A DNA stretch of 64,000 nt. Origin: JBNRMW01 sp050309795 (lineage in GTDB: Bacteria; Bacillota_I; Bacilli_A; Erysipelotrichales; Erysipelotrichaceae). The stretch lies in the NCBI GenBank assembly GCA_050309795.1, contig JBNRMW010000036.1:1-64000 (forward strand), written 5' to 3'. Made by a program: the position numbers and the translations under genes. Below the pieces are notes generated by a model. The model did not search any database, was not told the DNA's origin, and saw nothing but the letters and a program-made list of their open reading frames with translations. This document shows, one piece after another, positions 43,279 to 52,196 of this stretch. Position 1 is the first letter of the stretch; every line of letters starts with the position of its first letter.

Positions 43279-43701
43279 ATGGAAAGAAAAATAGGAAAAG
43301 AAATACGAGAAATACAACGACTACTGCATCAAAAAATAGAAGTCACGAAAGATGATCGAAATGAAAAATTAACTCATGTTCAAGTTCATCTCTTATTGTA
43401 TCTCCATCGTCAAAACCAACCCATTTTTCAAAAAGACATCGAACAATATTTAAAAATAAGACGTTCCAGCGCAACGCAAATGCTCAACGTTTTAGAACGA
43501 GAAAACTTCATTAAACGATTGCCCATTGAAACAGATCGGCGGATGAAGGAAATAAAAATAACTAAAAAAACGTTAGCCTTGATTGATAAAATGAATGAGC
43601 ATATGTACGAAATCGAACAAATGCTCCAAGAAAATATAAGCGACAAAGATCTCGAAACTTTTTTCAGAGTCGTCGATCAAATTAAGGCAAACTTAGAGTG
43701 A
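43279..43701 (+). CDS. MarR-family transcriptional regulator
   Basis: A 140-residue winged-helix repressor. The recognition part QKDIEQYLKIRRSSATQMLN (about 52-71) and the wing IKRLPIETDRRMKEIKIT (with the conserved D-x-R) are typical of MarR. It heads the operon with the two exporter genes and presumably responds to the exported compound. AAGGAG precedes the ATG. Confidence 0.92.
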   Translation: MERKIGKEIREIQRLLHQKIEVTKDDRNEKLTHVQVHLLLYLHRQNQPIFQKDIEQYLKIRRSSATQMLNVLERENFIKRLPIETDRRMKEIKITKKTLALIDKMNEHMYEIEQMLQENISDKDLETFFRVVDQIKANLE

Positions 43702-43716
43702 GGATGATGAAATGAT

Positions 43717-45441
43717 ATGATTAAACGATTATTAAAAGAAGTGAAGCAGTATAAAAAGGCATCAATCTTAGCACCGCTCTTTATGGCTGGTGAAGTTATT
43801 ATGGAACTAATGTTGCCTTTTTTGATGGCTTTCATTGTAGATAAAGGTATTTACCAACAAGATTTAAAGGCTGTTTTTACCTATGGTTCTTTAATGCTTA
43901 TTTGTGCAGGGTTTTCGCTGCTCTTTGGGGCACTCAGCGGAACGCAAGCAGCGTACGCTTCTGCAGGGTTTGTAAAAAATCTACGGGCATCAATGTTTAG
44001 AAATATTCAAACCTTTTCGTTCGCAAACATTGATAAATTTTCGACTTCCAGTCTTGTCACCCGAATGATGACCGATGCCACAAATGTTCAAAACGCCTAC
44101 CAAATGTCTTTACGGATGATGGTCCGCTCGCCATTGATGTTAATAGTAGCGATGTTTATGACCTTCTATATTAACTCAGAGTTAGCTCTCGTCTTTTTAG
44201 TGGCGTTAGTTTTCTTAGGGTTGGTGATGATTATTATGATTACCAAGGTCATGCCCATCTTTTCCAAAGCCTTCAAGCGCTACGACGATTTAAACGCGAG
44301 TATTCAAGAAAATATTAGCAATATCCGCGTCGTCAAAGCCTACGTCAAAGAAGAGCATGAAAAAGAAAAATTCTTTGAAGCTGCTAGTAACTTAAGAAAA
44401 GCTTTCCGCAAAGCAGAAAACATTCTCGTTTTCAACTCGCCAGCCATGCAGTTGACCATGTATGCAACCATTTTAGCTTTGAGCTGGTTTGGGGCTCATT
44501 TGATTTCCTATGGTTCGATGACAACTGGTGAACTCATGAGTATGTTTAACTATACCATGAACATCCTAATGAGTTTAATGATGCTTTCAATGATTTTTGT
44601 TATGTTAACGATGTCCGGAGCTTCCGCCAAACGAATTGTTGAAGTGTTAGATGAAACACCAACGATTACCAATCCTGAAAATCCAATTTATGACATCCAA
44701 AATGGTCAAGTCGACTTTCAAAATGTTTCTTTTGGCTATTATGAAGGCGAAGATAAATATGTCCTCAAAGACATTAACTTAACAATTGCTAGTGGCGAAA
44801 CCCTAGGTATTCTCGGACAAACAGGTTCCAGTAAAACGACGTTAACCAGTCTGATTCCTCGACTTTACGACGTTGACCAGGGACGCGTACTCGTCGGTGG
44901 GAACGATGTTCGCGACTATGATTTAGTGGCATTAAGAAATGCAGTGAGCATAGTTTTACAAAAAAATGTTCTCTTTTCAGGAACCATTCTAGAAAATATG
45001 CGTTGGGGAAATGAGCAAGCCAGCTTAGAAGAAATTAAAGAAGCTTGTCGCATTGCTCACGCAGACGAATTCATTGACCGACTCCCGGACCAGTACAACG
45101 CCTTAGTCGAGCAAGGGGGAGCCAACTTTTCCGGTGGTCAAAAACAACGATTAACCATCGCTCGAGCTTTGCTAAAAAATCCAAAAGTTTTAATTCTTGA
45201 TGATAGTACTAGTGCTGTGGACACAAAAACCGACAGAAGCATCCGGGAGGCCTTACGTACAACTTTACCTGATGTAACGAAAATTATCATTTCCCAACGT
45301 ATTTCTTCAATACAAGATGCTGATCGCATTTTAGTTCTTGATGAAGGAACCATCAGTGGTTTAGACACCCATGAAAATCTCCTTCAAACCAATCAACTCT
45401 ATCAAGAAGTATATGAAACCCAGAAACGAGGTGATGAATAA
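43717..45441 (+). CDS. ABC exporter half-transporter, degenerate-site subunit (MarR operon)
   Basis: A 574-residue exporter subunit with six membrane helices and a nucleotide-binding domain. Walker A is GQTGSSKTT (S where most have G), the signature is FSGGQKQR, and Walker B LILDDSTSAVD has aspartate instead of the catalytic glutamate. This fits the YheI/LmrC/EfrA-type partner of a heterodimer. Its stop overlaps the next start by one base (TAATG). Confidence 0.9.
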   Translation: MIKRLLKEVKQYKKASILAPLFMAGEVIMELMLPFLMAFIVDKGIYQQDLKAVFTYGSLMLICAGFSLLFGALSGTQAAYASAGFVKNLRASMFRNIQTFSFANIDKFSTSSLVTRMMTDATNVQNAYQMSLRMMVRSPLMLIVAMFMTFYINSELALVFLVALVFLGLVMIIMITKVMPIFSKAFKRYDDLNASIQENISNIRVVKAYVKEEHEKEKFFEAASNLRKAFRKAENILVFNSPAMQLTMYATILALSWFGAHLISYGSMTTGELMSMFNYTMNILMSLMMLSMIFVMLTMSGASAKRIVEVLDETPTITNPENPIYDIQNGQVDFQNVSFGYYEGEDKYVLKDINLTIASGETLGILGQTGSSKTTLTSLIPRLYDVDQGRVLVGGNDVRDYDLVALRNAVSIVLQKNVLFSGTILENMRWGNEQASLEEIKEACRIAHADEFIDRLPDQYNALVEQGGANFSGGQKQRLTIARALLKNPKVLILDDSTSAVDTKTDRSIREALRTTLPDVTKIIISQRISSIQDADRILVLDEGTISGLDTHENLLQTNQLYQEVYETQKRGDE

Positions 45442-47336
45442 TGAGTCAACGACCAAGAAATGTCGGTACTGATGGCAGAAAACTCGACTTTAGTTTGTTG
45501 AAACGTCTGATGAACTATGTTTTCTATCACTATAAAGGCCTTTATATTTTTGTTTTTATTGGCATCCTTATTTCATCTTTAGCCTCCGTGGCTTCTTCAT
45601 TATTTATGAAAACGCTTATTGATGACTATATTCAACCCTTGATTTTGGTAAATGATAAGAACTTTGCCCCCTTGTTTGATGCGTTGAGTACGATGGCGAT
45701 CATTTACTTGATTGGTGTCTTAGCTAACTTTATGTATCATAAGCTCTTAGTCATTATTTCCCAGGGGACGATGGAACGGATTCGAACCGACTTATTTGCG
45801 CATATGCAATCTCTTCCTATCGGCTACTTTGACAGCCATGCTCATGGTGATATCATGAGCTTATATACCAACGATACCGATACTTTCCGGCAAGTTATCT
45901 CCCAGAGCATTCCACAATTTTTTGTCTCTTTATTTACCATTGTAACGGTGTTTGTTTCCATGATTGTTTTAAGCTTACCACTCACGCTCGTTAGTATCTC
46001 GATGGTTGGTGTTATGCAGTTTGTCTTGTTAAAGATTATGAAACAATCTGGTTTTTACTTTTCAAAACAACAAAAGATGTTGGGTATTGAAAACGGCTAT
46101 ATTGAAGAAATGATGGAGGGGGCACGAGTCATTAAAGTCTTTAATTATGAAGAACGCGCCATTTCTCGCTTTGAAGAAATCAATGAAGACCTCTTTGAAA
46201 GTTCCTACAATGCCAACAAATTCGCCAATATCTTGATGCCCATTGTTGGTAACTTAGGACATATCTCCTATGTTTTAGTCGCCATTGTTGGTGGGGTCTT
46301 AGCTGTTAATGGTTGGACGAGTTTAACCATTGGTGGCCTCGCCTCCTTCTTAACGTTGAACCGGTCTTTTAATGGGCCTCTCAATCAGATTTCTCAACAA
46401 CTCAACTCGGTCATTATGGCAATGGCTGGTGCGGGCCGTATTTTTAACCTTTTAGATCAAGAACCAGAAGTGGACAACGGTAAGATTACCCTAGTCAACG
46501 CGACCTTCTTGCCAGATGGACGTTTAACTAAATCAACCACCGAAACAGGTATCTGGGCATGGGAACATCCACGAGCAGGTGGACAAGTTGAGTATGTTCA
46601 ACTCAAAGGGGACGTCCGCTTCCACAATGTGACCTTCTCCTATACCCCAGAGAAAACGGTTCTTCACGACGTCAATTTATATGCCGAACCTGGAGAAAAA
46701 ATTGCTTTTGTCGGAGCAACGGGTGCGGGTAAAACCACGATTACCAATTTAATTAATCGGTTTTATGATATCGAAAAAGGGATGATTACGTATGACGGCA
46801 TCGATGTTAAATTAATCAAAAAAGACGATCTCCGCCGCTCGCTTGGTATTGTTTTACAAGACACCAACTTGTTTACCGGAACCATTGCTGAAAACATCAA
46901 ATATGCCCGCCCGGACGCCAGCCAAGAAGAAGTTATTGCTGCTTCAAAACTGGCTAATGCTCATAGTTTTATCCAACATTTAGAACATGGCTACGACACC
47001 GTCCTAACACATGGTGGATCTGCTCTATCTCAAGGGCAACGGCAGTTACTATCAATAGCCCGAGCAGCCTTAGCAAATTCCCCCGTACTAATTCTTGACG
47101 AGGCAACTTCGTCTATTGACTCTCAAACTGAACGCTTAGTCCAAGAAGGTATGGACAAATTAATGTCCGGAAGAACGACCTTCGTTATTGCCCATCGCCT
47201 AAGTACGATTAAAAATTCCCATGTGATTATGGTCCTTGATCAAGGACGCATCATTGAACGGGGTAATCACGAATCGCTCATGGCGAAAAAAGGAACTTAC
47301 TATCAACTCTATACCGGTTTGATTGAAAACGATTAA
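45441..47336 (+). CDS. ABC exporter half-transporter, catalytically complete subunit (MarR operon)
   Basis: A 631-residue partner with the family's longer linker between membrane and nucleotide domains (about 345-390). Walker A GATGAGKTT, signature LSQGQRQ (degenerate), Walker B LILDEATSSID with intact glutamate. Together with the preceding chain it should form a YheIH/LmrCD/EfrAB-like multidrug exporter, expressed when MarR is released. Confidence 0.9.
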   Translation: MSQRPRNVGTDGRKLDFSLLKRLMNYVFYHYKGLYIFVFIGILISSLASVASSLFMKTLIDDYIQPLILVNDKNFAPLFDALSTMAIIYLIGVLANFMYHKLLVIISQGTMERIRTDLFAHMQSLPIGYFDSHAHGDIMSLYTNDTDTFRQVISQSIPQFFVSLFTIVTVFVSMIVLSLPLTLVSISMVGVMQFVLLKIMKQSGFYFSKQQKMLGIENGYIEEMMEGARVIKVFNYEERAISRFEEINEDLFESSYNANKFANILMPIVGNLGHISYVLVAIVGGVLAVNGWTSLTIGGLASFLTLNRSFNGPLNQISQQLNSVIMAMAGAGRIFNLLDQEPEVDNGKITLVNATFLPDGRLTKSTTETGIWAWEHPRAGGQVEYVQLKGDVRFHNVTFSYTPEKTVLHDVNLYAEPGEKIAFVGATGAGKTTITNLINRFYDIEKGMITYDGIDVKLIKKDDLRRSLGIVLQDTNLFTGTIAENIKYARPDASQEEVIAASKLANAHSFIQHLEHGYDTVLTHGGSALSQGQRQLLSIARAALANSPVLILDEATSSIDSQTERLVQEGMDKLMSGRTTFVIAHRLSTIKNSHVIMVLDQGRIIERGNHESLMAKKGTYYQLYTGLIEND

Positions 47337-47339
47337 CGA

Positions 47340-47365
47340 AAAGGAGGCTACGGCCTCCTTTATTT
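47340..47365. terminator. Shared convergent terminator with UNCG loop
   Basis: AAAGGAGGC-TACG-GCCTCCTTT (47340-47361), a 9-bp stem closing a C(UACG)G tetraloop, with ATTTT after it on the plus strand and TTTTCG on the minus strand. It serves both the exporter operon and the opposing HAD gene. Confidence 0.85.
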
Positions 47366-48115
47366 TAATATTTCATGAATTTTATGAATCCGTTTTAAGG
47401 GATCAAATAATTCAACCACTTCCGGATACCCACTATTAATAACATAACCATTGAAGGTTTGAAGCATCTCGACATCATTGTAGGCATCGCCAACAACCGT
47501 AATATTTTTCGATTCTATTTGATAATAATCCGCAACAATTTGAACCGCTGCTGCTTTGTTGTTTCCGATACTAGCCACATCAATATACTCGGCATTTGAG
47601 ACAGATTCCACTAAATGACCATAATCACGATTGATTTTTTCCGTAATAGCAACCGCACGTGATGGATCTCTTAATTCACCAAAAAGAGCGGTGATTTTCC
47701 CACCATTTAAAAGCTGTGTTATGTCTCCAGCATACTCGCCATGATAACTCGCACCAGGTTGATATACATCCTTTGCAAAACTATAGCCATTATTAACGCC
47801 CACAAAATAAAAATCATTCAAAAAATTGTGACGCATATACCCTAATAATTCAATGGACAACTGTCGTTCCAGCTGACTTAAGTGGATGAGACGAAACTGA
47901 TGATCAAGGATTGCTGCGCCATTATTACCAATAAGAAAATCGACATCAATATTGTGTTTTTGAATTTCATCATTTAAAGAATCCAAATGACGACCACTAG
48001 CAATGCCAAACAAATGCCCCTGTTTTCGGAACTGAAAAATAGCATCTAAATCCTCTGGTGAGATTTTAAAGCGTTGAAATAAAGTGCCATCATAGTCTGT
48101 TACAAACAATTTCAT
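47360..48115 (-). CDS. HAD-superfamily phosphatase, Cof type
   Basis: A 251-residue HAD IIB (Cof-type) hydrolase. Nucleophile motif VTDYDGTLF (D7, D9), motif II SGRH, and the magnesium motif GDAYNDVEM. A cap domain lies between, so small phosphorylated sugars or nucleotides are likely substrates. It is transcribed alone. Confidence 0.85.
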   Translation of the reverse strand: MKLFVTDYDGTLFQRFKISPEDLDAIFQFRKQGHLFGIASGRHLDSLNDEIQKHNIDVDFLIGNNGAAILDHQFRLIHLSQLERQLSIELLGYMRHNFLNDFYFVGVNNGYSFAKDVYQPGASYHGEYAGDITQLLNGGKITALFGELRDPSRAVAITEKINRDYGHLVESVSNAEYIDVASIGNNKAAAVQIVADYYQIESKNITVVGDAYNDVEMLQTFNGYVINSGYPEVVELFDPLKRIHKIHEILK

Positions 48116-48138
48116 ATGCCAATTATACCAAAAAATAG

Positions 48139-48167
48139 TTGCAAACGGAAAGCGAATAGGTTATTAT
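48139..48167 (+). promoter_or_regulatory. tRNA-Glu promoter
   Basis: TTGCAA (48139-48144), 17-nt spacer, TATTAT (48162-48167), 14 nt before the tRNA. Confidence 0.55.
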
Positions 48168-48181
48168 AATAAAGCACTAAT

Positions 48182-48257
48182 GGCCCGTTGGAGAAACGGT
48201 TAACTCACATGCCTTTCACGCATGCATTCACGGGTTCGAATCCCGTACGGGTCACCA
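48182..48257 (+). tRNA. tRNA-Glu (anticodon TTC)
   Basis: Acceptor GGCCCGT pairs with ACGGGTC (one G-T), discriminator A, CCA encoded. Anticodon arm CATGCCTTTCACGCATG shows TTC; T-arm CGGGTTCGAATCCCG. In this organism the same tRNA system also needs GatCAB for tRNA-Gln. Confidence 0.96.
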
Positions 48258-48269
48258 TTTCTTAAATTT

Positions 48270-48289
48270 CTTCCTTCGGGAAGTTTTTT
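48270..48289 (+). terminator. UUCG terminator after tRNA-Glu
   Basis: CTTCC-TTCG-GGAAG followed by six T: a short stem stabilised by a UUCG tetraloop. Confidence 0.82.
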
Positions 48290-48312
48290 ATTTTAATAAA
48301 GGAGTTTAGAAA

Positions 48313-48960
48313 ATGAAAAAGAGAAACCAAGCAATCACCTGCCCCAAATGTTCTCAAGTCCAATCCCATACGATTTATGAGCAAATATCTGCTTTTAACG
48401 AGCCAGCTTTAAAGACGAAAATTTTACGCAACGAAATGTTCCGTTTTATTTGTAATCATTGTGGCCACCAATTAACCTTGCTTTACCCGAGCTTATATCA
48501 TGATGCCGTCCATGGGTTTATGGTGTATCTCATTCCTACACAGGATCAACAACGTATCGGAAAAATTGAGTTGGATGCCCTTATGAACGAATACCTTGAA
48601 CTCAAAACAACCCGCACGGTTCGGATCCCTAATCAATTAGCTGAAAAAATTATCATCTTTGAGAACAAATTAGATGACCGTTTAGTGGAGTTGGTTAAGC
48701 AAGAAACGAAACATTTCCTTCAACAACAACAAACACCTGAAATTTTAGATATTTATTTAAACAAGAGTGAAAATGGTTACTACTTCGTCATAATACACGG
48801 TAGTGACGATTGGCGTACCCTCGACGTTGATGAAAATGTTTTTGAGATTGCATATGACAAGTATTCCAGTTACTTTGAGGATCTTAAACCTTTTTCAGAA
48901 GTCGATGCTCAATGGGCAACGCAGATTTTCAATCAACATTTAAAACGCGTTTCAAGTTAA
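48313..48960 (+). CDS. CpXC-domain protein
   Basis: A 215-residue protein with an N-terminal zinc-ribbon-like CpXC domain: CPKC (C10, C13) and a second pair CNHC near 47-50, followed by GHQLTLLYPSLYHD. The C-terminal half is unassigned. Proteins of this family are widespread in Bacillota and their function is unknown. AAAGGAG precedes the ATG. Confidence 0.8.
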   Translation: MKKRNQAITCPKCSQVQSHTIYEQISAFNEPALKTKILRNEMFRFICNHCGHQLTLLYPSLYHDAVHGFMVYLIPTQDQQRIGKIELDALMNEYLELKTTRTVRIPNQLAEKIIIFENKLDDRLVELVKQETKHFLQQQQTPEILDIYLNKSENGYYFVIIHGSDDWRTLDVDENVFEIAYDKYSSYFEDLKPFSEVDAQWATQIFNQHLKRVSS

Positions 48961-49051
48961 TTTCCACGATAAACAACACGAAACCATATTTAGAGGGTTT
49001 TCCTTTTGCCTAATATTTGCTATAATAGCGATGTTGAATAGGAGGAAATCT

Positions 49052-49210
49052 ATGTCTAAATGGGAGTGCGTCTGCGGTTGGATTTATGACCCAGAAGAAG
49101 GAGATCCAGATGGTGGTATCGAACCAGGTACTGCGTTTGAAGATATTCCTGAAGATTGGGTTTGCCCGCTTTGTGGATTAGATAAAACCGCATTTACAAA
49201 GCTTGATTAA
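49052..49210 (+). CDS. Rubredoxin with C-x-C first cysteine pair
   Basis: A 52-residue protein that matches rubredoxin over its whole length: GWIYDPEEGDPDGGIEPGT, EDIPEDWVCPLCG. Four cysteines would hold one iron: C6 and C8, then C39 and C42. In ordinary rubredoxins the first pair is C-x2-C; here it is C-V-C, one residue short, while the second pair is normal. The AGGAGG site and TATAAT (49021-49026) before the ATG and a terminator after the stop show it is a real gene. It would carry electrons to oxygen- or peroxide-reducing enzymes, none of which is nearby. Confidence 0.88.
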   Translation: MSKWECVCGWIYDPEEGDPDGGIEPGTAFEDIPEDWVCPLCGLDKTAFTKLD

Positions 49211-49211
49211 T

Positions 49212-49241
49212 AAAAAGTTGTAGAGTAACCTACAACTTTTT
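49212..49241 (+). terminator. Terminator after rubredoxin
   Basis: AAAAAGTTGTAG and CTACAACTTTTT form a 12-bp stem with a 6-nt loop, ending in a T-run that is part of the stem. Confidence 0.85.
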
Positions 49242-49251
49242 ATTTGCAACC

Positions 49252-49279
49252 AAATAAAAAAACCACCAAGATGGTGGTT
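49252..49279 (-). terminator. Terminator of tRNA-Lys
   Basis: On the minus strand AACCACCA-TCT-TGGTGGTT (49261-49279) followed by TTTTTATTT. Confidence 0.85.
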
Positions 49280-49289
49280 ACTTCCTTAT

Positions 49290-49366
49290 TGGTGTCCCGA
49301 CACGGGCTCGAACCGTGGACCCACAGATTAAGAGTCTGTTGCTGCTACCAACTGAGCTATCGGGAC
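49290..49366 (-). tRNA. tRNA-Lys (anticodon CTT)
   Basis: Minus strand GTCCCGA...TCGGGAC, discriminator A and encoded CCA. D-arm GCTCAGTTGGTAGAGC-like (GCTCAGTTGGTAGCAGC), anticodon arm with CTT, T-arm ACGGTTCGAGCCCGT. It reads AAG. Confidence 0.94.
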
Positions 49367-49377
49367 GATGCTCCGTT

Positions 49378-49406
49378 ATTATACAACCCTAAAGCTAAAT
49401 TCGCAA
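49378..49406 (-). promoter_or_regulatory. tRNA-Lys promoter
   Basis: TTGCGA (49401-49406), 17-nt spacer, TATAAT (49378-49383) on the minus strand. Confidence 0.6.
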
Positions 49407-49434
49407 TAAAAAAGCGAAAAAAGTCAAGACAAAC

Positions 49435-50025
49435 TTAATAATTTCGACGCTCAAACTTTTGGGGGTTATTTCGCCTAAAGACATCTCGCAAAGCAAAATA
49501 AACGCCACTAGCAATAAACACGGTTAAAATCGCATTAATAAATGTTACACCAGCCGCGTATTTTGCGAGTAAACTCGCTGGTTCAACCGATATCCCTAGG
49601 ATATATATAGAGTAGAAATATCCAACCAACGGATCAAAAATAACATTAAAAGCCATACCTAAGGTTGAAGAAATAAGAACCCATTTGCGGATATTCCCTT
49701 TAACAGATAACGTATTAATTTTACCGACTCGATGGGCAAAAAAACCAGTGACCAACGCAATTCCCATTTTTAAGAAAAAGGTCCGTGGTGCGACATGGGC
49801 ATACCCTGTGGTTAAGTCAGCCAATGTTAATCCGGTTGCGCTCGCAAATCCACCCTTCCATCCGCCCAATAATAAGGCACCTAGAACAACAAAAACATTC
49901 GAAAAATGTAAGGATGTTTTATCCCCACCCACAAAAACATCAATCTTTAAATAATTGAACGACACAAAAGCCAAGGCCGCTATTAACGCCATATAGGCAA
50001 TGTCTTTTACGGAAAAACGATTCAT
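49435..50025 (-). CDS. ECF transporter S component
   Basis: A 196-residue polytopic protein with about six hydrophobic segments. The first helix carries the AxxxA-type contact DIAYMALIAALAFVSF used by S components to dock on EcfT, and GALLLGGWKGGFASATG is typical of the substrate pocket. It captures a vitamin or cofactor precursor; no EcfAA'T genes or riboswitch are near, so the substrate is unknown. It lies 4 bp after the HAD gene. Confidence 0.8.
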   Translation of the reverse strand: MNRFSVKDIAYMALIAALAFVSFNYLKIDVFVGGDKTSLHFSNVFVVLGALLLGGWKGGFASATGLTLADLTTGYAHVAPRTFFLKMGIALVTGFFAHRVGKINTLSVKGNIRKWVLISSTLGMAFNVIFDPLVGYFYSIYILGISVEPASLLAKYAAGVTFINAILTVFIASGVYFALRDVFRRNNPQKFERRNY

Positions 50026-50029
50026 AAGT

Positions 50030-50683
50030 CTATCCCTCTAGGAGTTCAAATGGAAAATCCATCAACTCGTTAATAATCAAATCAGCCTCTTCTTGCGAAA
50101 AGTTAAAGCGTTCTTCACGCTTCGCCACAACAAACATTCCTGCATTTTTTCCTGCTTTAATGCCGTTCGCGGAGTCTTCGATGACGATACAATTTTCGGG
50201 TTTAACCCCCAACTTTTTAGCCACCGCTAAGTAAACATCAGGAAACGGTTTCGAGCGAGCAACCTCGTGTCCGGACAATGCGTAATCAAAATACTCAACT
50301 ACCCCGGTGCCTATTAATGCTTTCTGGATGTCCTGTGGTGAGGAAGCACTAGCTAATCCTATTTTTAAATGACGGGACTTAAAAATAGCTAATAGCTCGT
50401 CTAAACCTTTTTGTTTAATCGCTTGATAATCAACGTCTGGTAATTTTTCAAAAAAAGCATTCATCTCTTCTTTATAATGTTGATAATCACGGAAATGATT
50501 TTCGGTCCACTCATTCACAGTCTCAAAGTCTTGTTGGGCATTCATCCCAACCATTTTGGACATTTCTCTTAGACTAATTTCAAATCCAACTGATTTAATG
50601 AACTCTTGAAAGTGTAATAAATAAATAGGCTCGCTATCAATGATTACCCCATCAAGATCAAATATTATTGCTTCAACACTCAA
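50030..50683 (-). CDS. HAD-IA phosphatase/phosphomutase (beta-phosphoglucomutase-like)
   Basis: A 217-residue HAD protein with DLDGVIIDSEP (nucleophile D9, acid D11), motif II SASS, lysine in ARSKPFPD, and IEDSANG. This set is shared by beta-phosphoglucomutase and by sugar-phosphate phosphatases, and the sequence does not decide. The ATG overlaps the upstream hydrolase stop by 4 bp. Confidence 0.85.
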   Translation of the reverse strand: MSVEAIIFDLDGVIIDSEPIYLLHFQEFIKSVGFEISLREMSKMVGMNAQQDFETVNEWTENHFRDYQHYKEEMNAFFEKLPDVDYQAIKQKGLDELLAIFKSRHLKIGLASASSPQDIQKALIGTGVVEYFDYALSGHEVARSKPFPDVYLAVAKKLGVKPENCIVIEDSANGIKAGKNAGMFVVAKREERFNFSQEEADLIINELMDFPFELLEG

Positions 50684-51360
50684 ATCACGAACTCCTCTCC
50701 GATATTCATCACCCGACCTTCACTTTGTGTTAAAGAATCCGCGAAGATCTGTGGATCTTGTTGGATTAGCTCAAACGTATTGTAATGGATTGGGACAACA
50801 ATTTTCGGTTGTAAATATAATGCCGCATGAACCGCCTGCTGTGGTCCCATCGTGTAATTATCACCAATCGGCAAAAAGGCGACATCTATTTTAAACTGTG
50901 TTCCAATTAGCCGCATATCTGAAAATAACGCGGTATCCCCAGCATGATAAACTACTTTGTCTTCGCTTTTGATCACAAAACCTCCTGCTAGGCCAAGGGG
51001 AATTCGCTGATTTTCAAAACTGTAACTAGAACTATGTATGGCTGGTGTCATGTAAACATACATATCACCAAAGTCAAACCCACCTCCTGGTTGTAAACCA
51101 TGCGTTTTCAAGCCGCGATCGGCAAAAAAACTAGCAATTTCTACATTCGAAATTAATAACGCATCATTTGCTTTGCAAATGGCTTCCGCATCACCAATAT
51201 GATCATTATGGGCATGCGTAATTAAAACATAATCGACAGAAACTTCTTCCGGTGCTAAAATAGCCTTGGGATTACCGGTAAGAAATGGATCAATGATTAA
51301 TCGTTTTCCCGCTGCAAGATGGATTTCAACAACGGAATGTGAATGCCAAATTAGGTTCAT
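50680..51360 (-). CDS. Metallo-beta-lactamase-fold hydrolase (UPF0173 type)
   Basis: A 226-residue hydrolase with HSHSVVEI at the start, the metal motif THAHNDH, GGFVIKSEDKVVYHAGDT, and a final PIHYNTF. These are the landmarks of the UPF0173 group, predicted metal-dependent hydrolases with unknown substrates. AAAGGAGCCT precedes the start; the divergent esterase gene has the same ten bases in its leader. Confidence 0.85.
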   Translation of the reverse strand: MNLIWHSHSVVEIHLAAGKRLIIDPFLTGNPKAILAPEEVSVDYVLITHAHNDHIGDAEAICKANDALLISNVEIASFFADRGLKTHGLQPGGGFDFGDMYVYMTPAIHSSSYSFENQRIPLGLAGGFVIKSEDKVVYHAGDTALFSDMRLIGTQFKIDVAFLPIGDNYTMGPQQAVHAALYLQPKIVVPIHYNTFELIQQDPQIFADSLTQSEGRVMNIGEEFVI

Positions 51361-51428
51361 ATAATAGGCTCCTTTCCTTCCTGAATCTATTATATCATTA
51401 ATTATGCTAGAACTAAAAAGGAGCCTTT

Positions 51429-52196
51429 ATGGATCAACTTTCAATTAAAACCCCCTACGACAATCAAGAAAAAATAGTGCGTATCCTACTTCCCAAAGGA
51501 TATCATGAAACGACAGAAACATTTCCTGTTCTCTATATGCACGATGGCCAAAATCTTTTCCATAAAAACGAATCATTTTCCCAGTCAATTTGGGAAGTTG
51601 AAGAAGCATTAAAGGATGAAAAAATAATTCTTGTCGCCTTAAATCACAGCTCCAAACGAATCCAAGAATATATTCCTTTTAAATCAAGATACCTAAACAT
51701 CGGTGAAAACTATGGCGAACAATACGTCGATTGGATTGTCCAAAGCTTAAAACCATTCGTTGATCAAACCTATCGAACGAAAGTTGAACGTGATTCCACC
51801 ATTATTGCTGGAAGTTCCCTTGGTGCACTTAGCAGTGCCTACGCCATCACTCGATATAATGAAGTTTTTGGAATAGCTGGAATTTTTTCATTAGCGCTTT
51901 TACACTATGAAGCTAGTTTGTTTTCTTTAATGGATGAATTCCCAATGCATGAAGACACCAAAATCTTTTTACAAGTTGGCACACACGAAGTCATTGACTG
52001 GAAGAAAAAGAAGCTTCGTAAAAAAGCTTCTCAATCGTATTTAAATAAAACACTCCATTACTATAAGCAACTCCTAAAAAACGGTTTGTCGGTCAATAAT
52101 ATTGATTTAAACATTGATATTGACGCCAAACATCATGAGGAAGCGTGGAGAAAAGCCTTTCCTAAGTTTGTTAAATTCCTAAAACAAAACGATTAA
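51429..52196 (+). CDS. Alpha/beta-hydrolase, esterase D-like
   Basis: A 255-residue alpha/beta hydrolase of the YbbA/IroE-like esterase group: YMHDGQNLF near 36-44, nucleophile elbow GSSLG (S130), and a C-terminal histidine in AKHHEEAWRKAF. Relatives hydrolyse ferric siderophores or acyl esters; no siderophore gene is nearby, so substrate is open. It overlaps the next opposing gene by 26 bp. Confidence 0.8.
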   Translation: MDQLSIKTPYDNQEKIVRILLPKGYHETTETFPVLYMHDGQNLFHKNESFSQSIWEVEEALKDEKIILVALNHSSKRIQEYIPFKSRYLNIGENYGEQYVDWIVQSLKPFVDQTYRTKVERDSTIIAGSSLGALSSAYAITRYNEVFGIAGIFSLALLHYEASLFSLMDEFPMHEDTKIFLQVGTHEVIDWKKKKLRKKASQSYLNKTLHYYKQLLKNGLSVNNIDLNIDIDAKHHEEAWRKAFPKFVKFLKQND

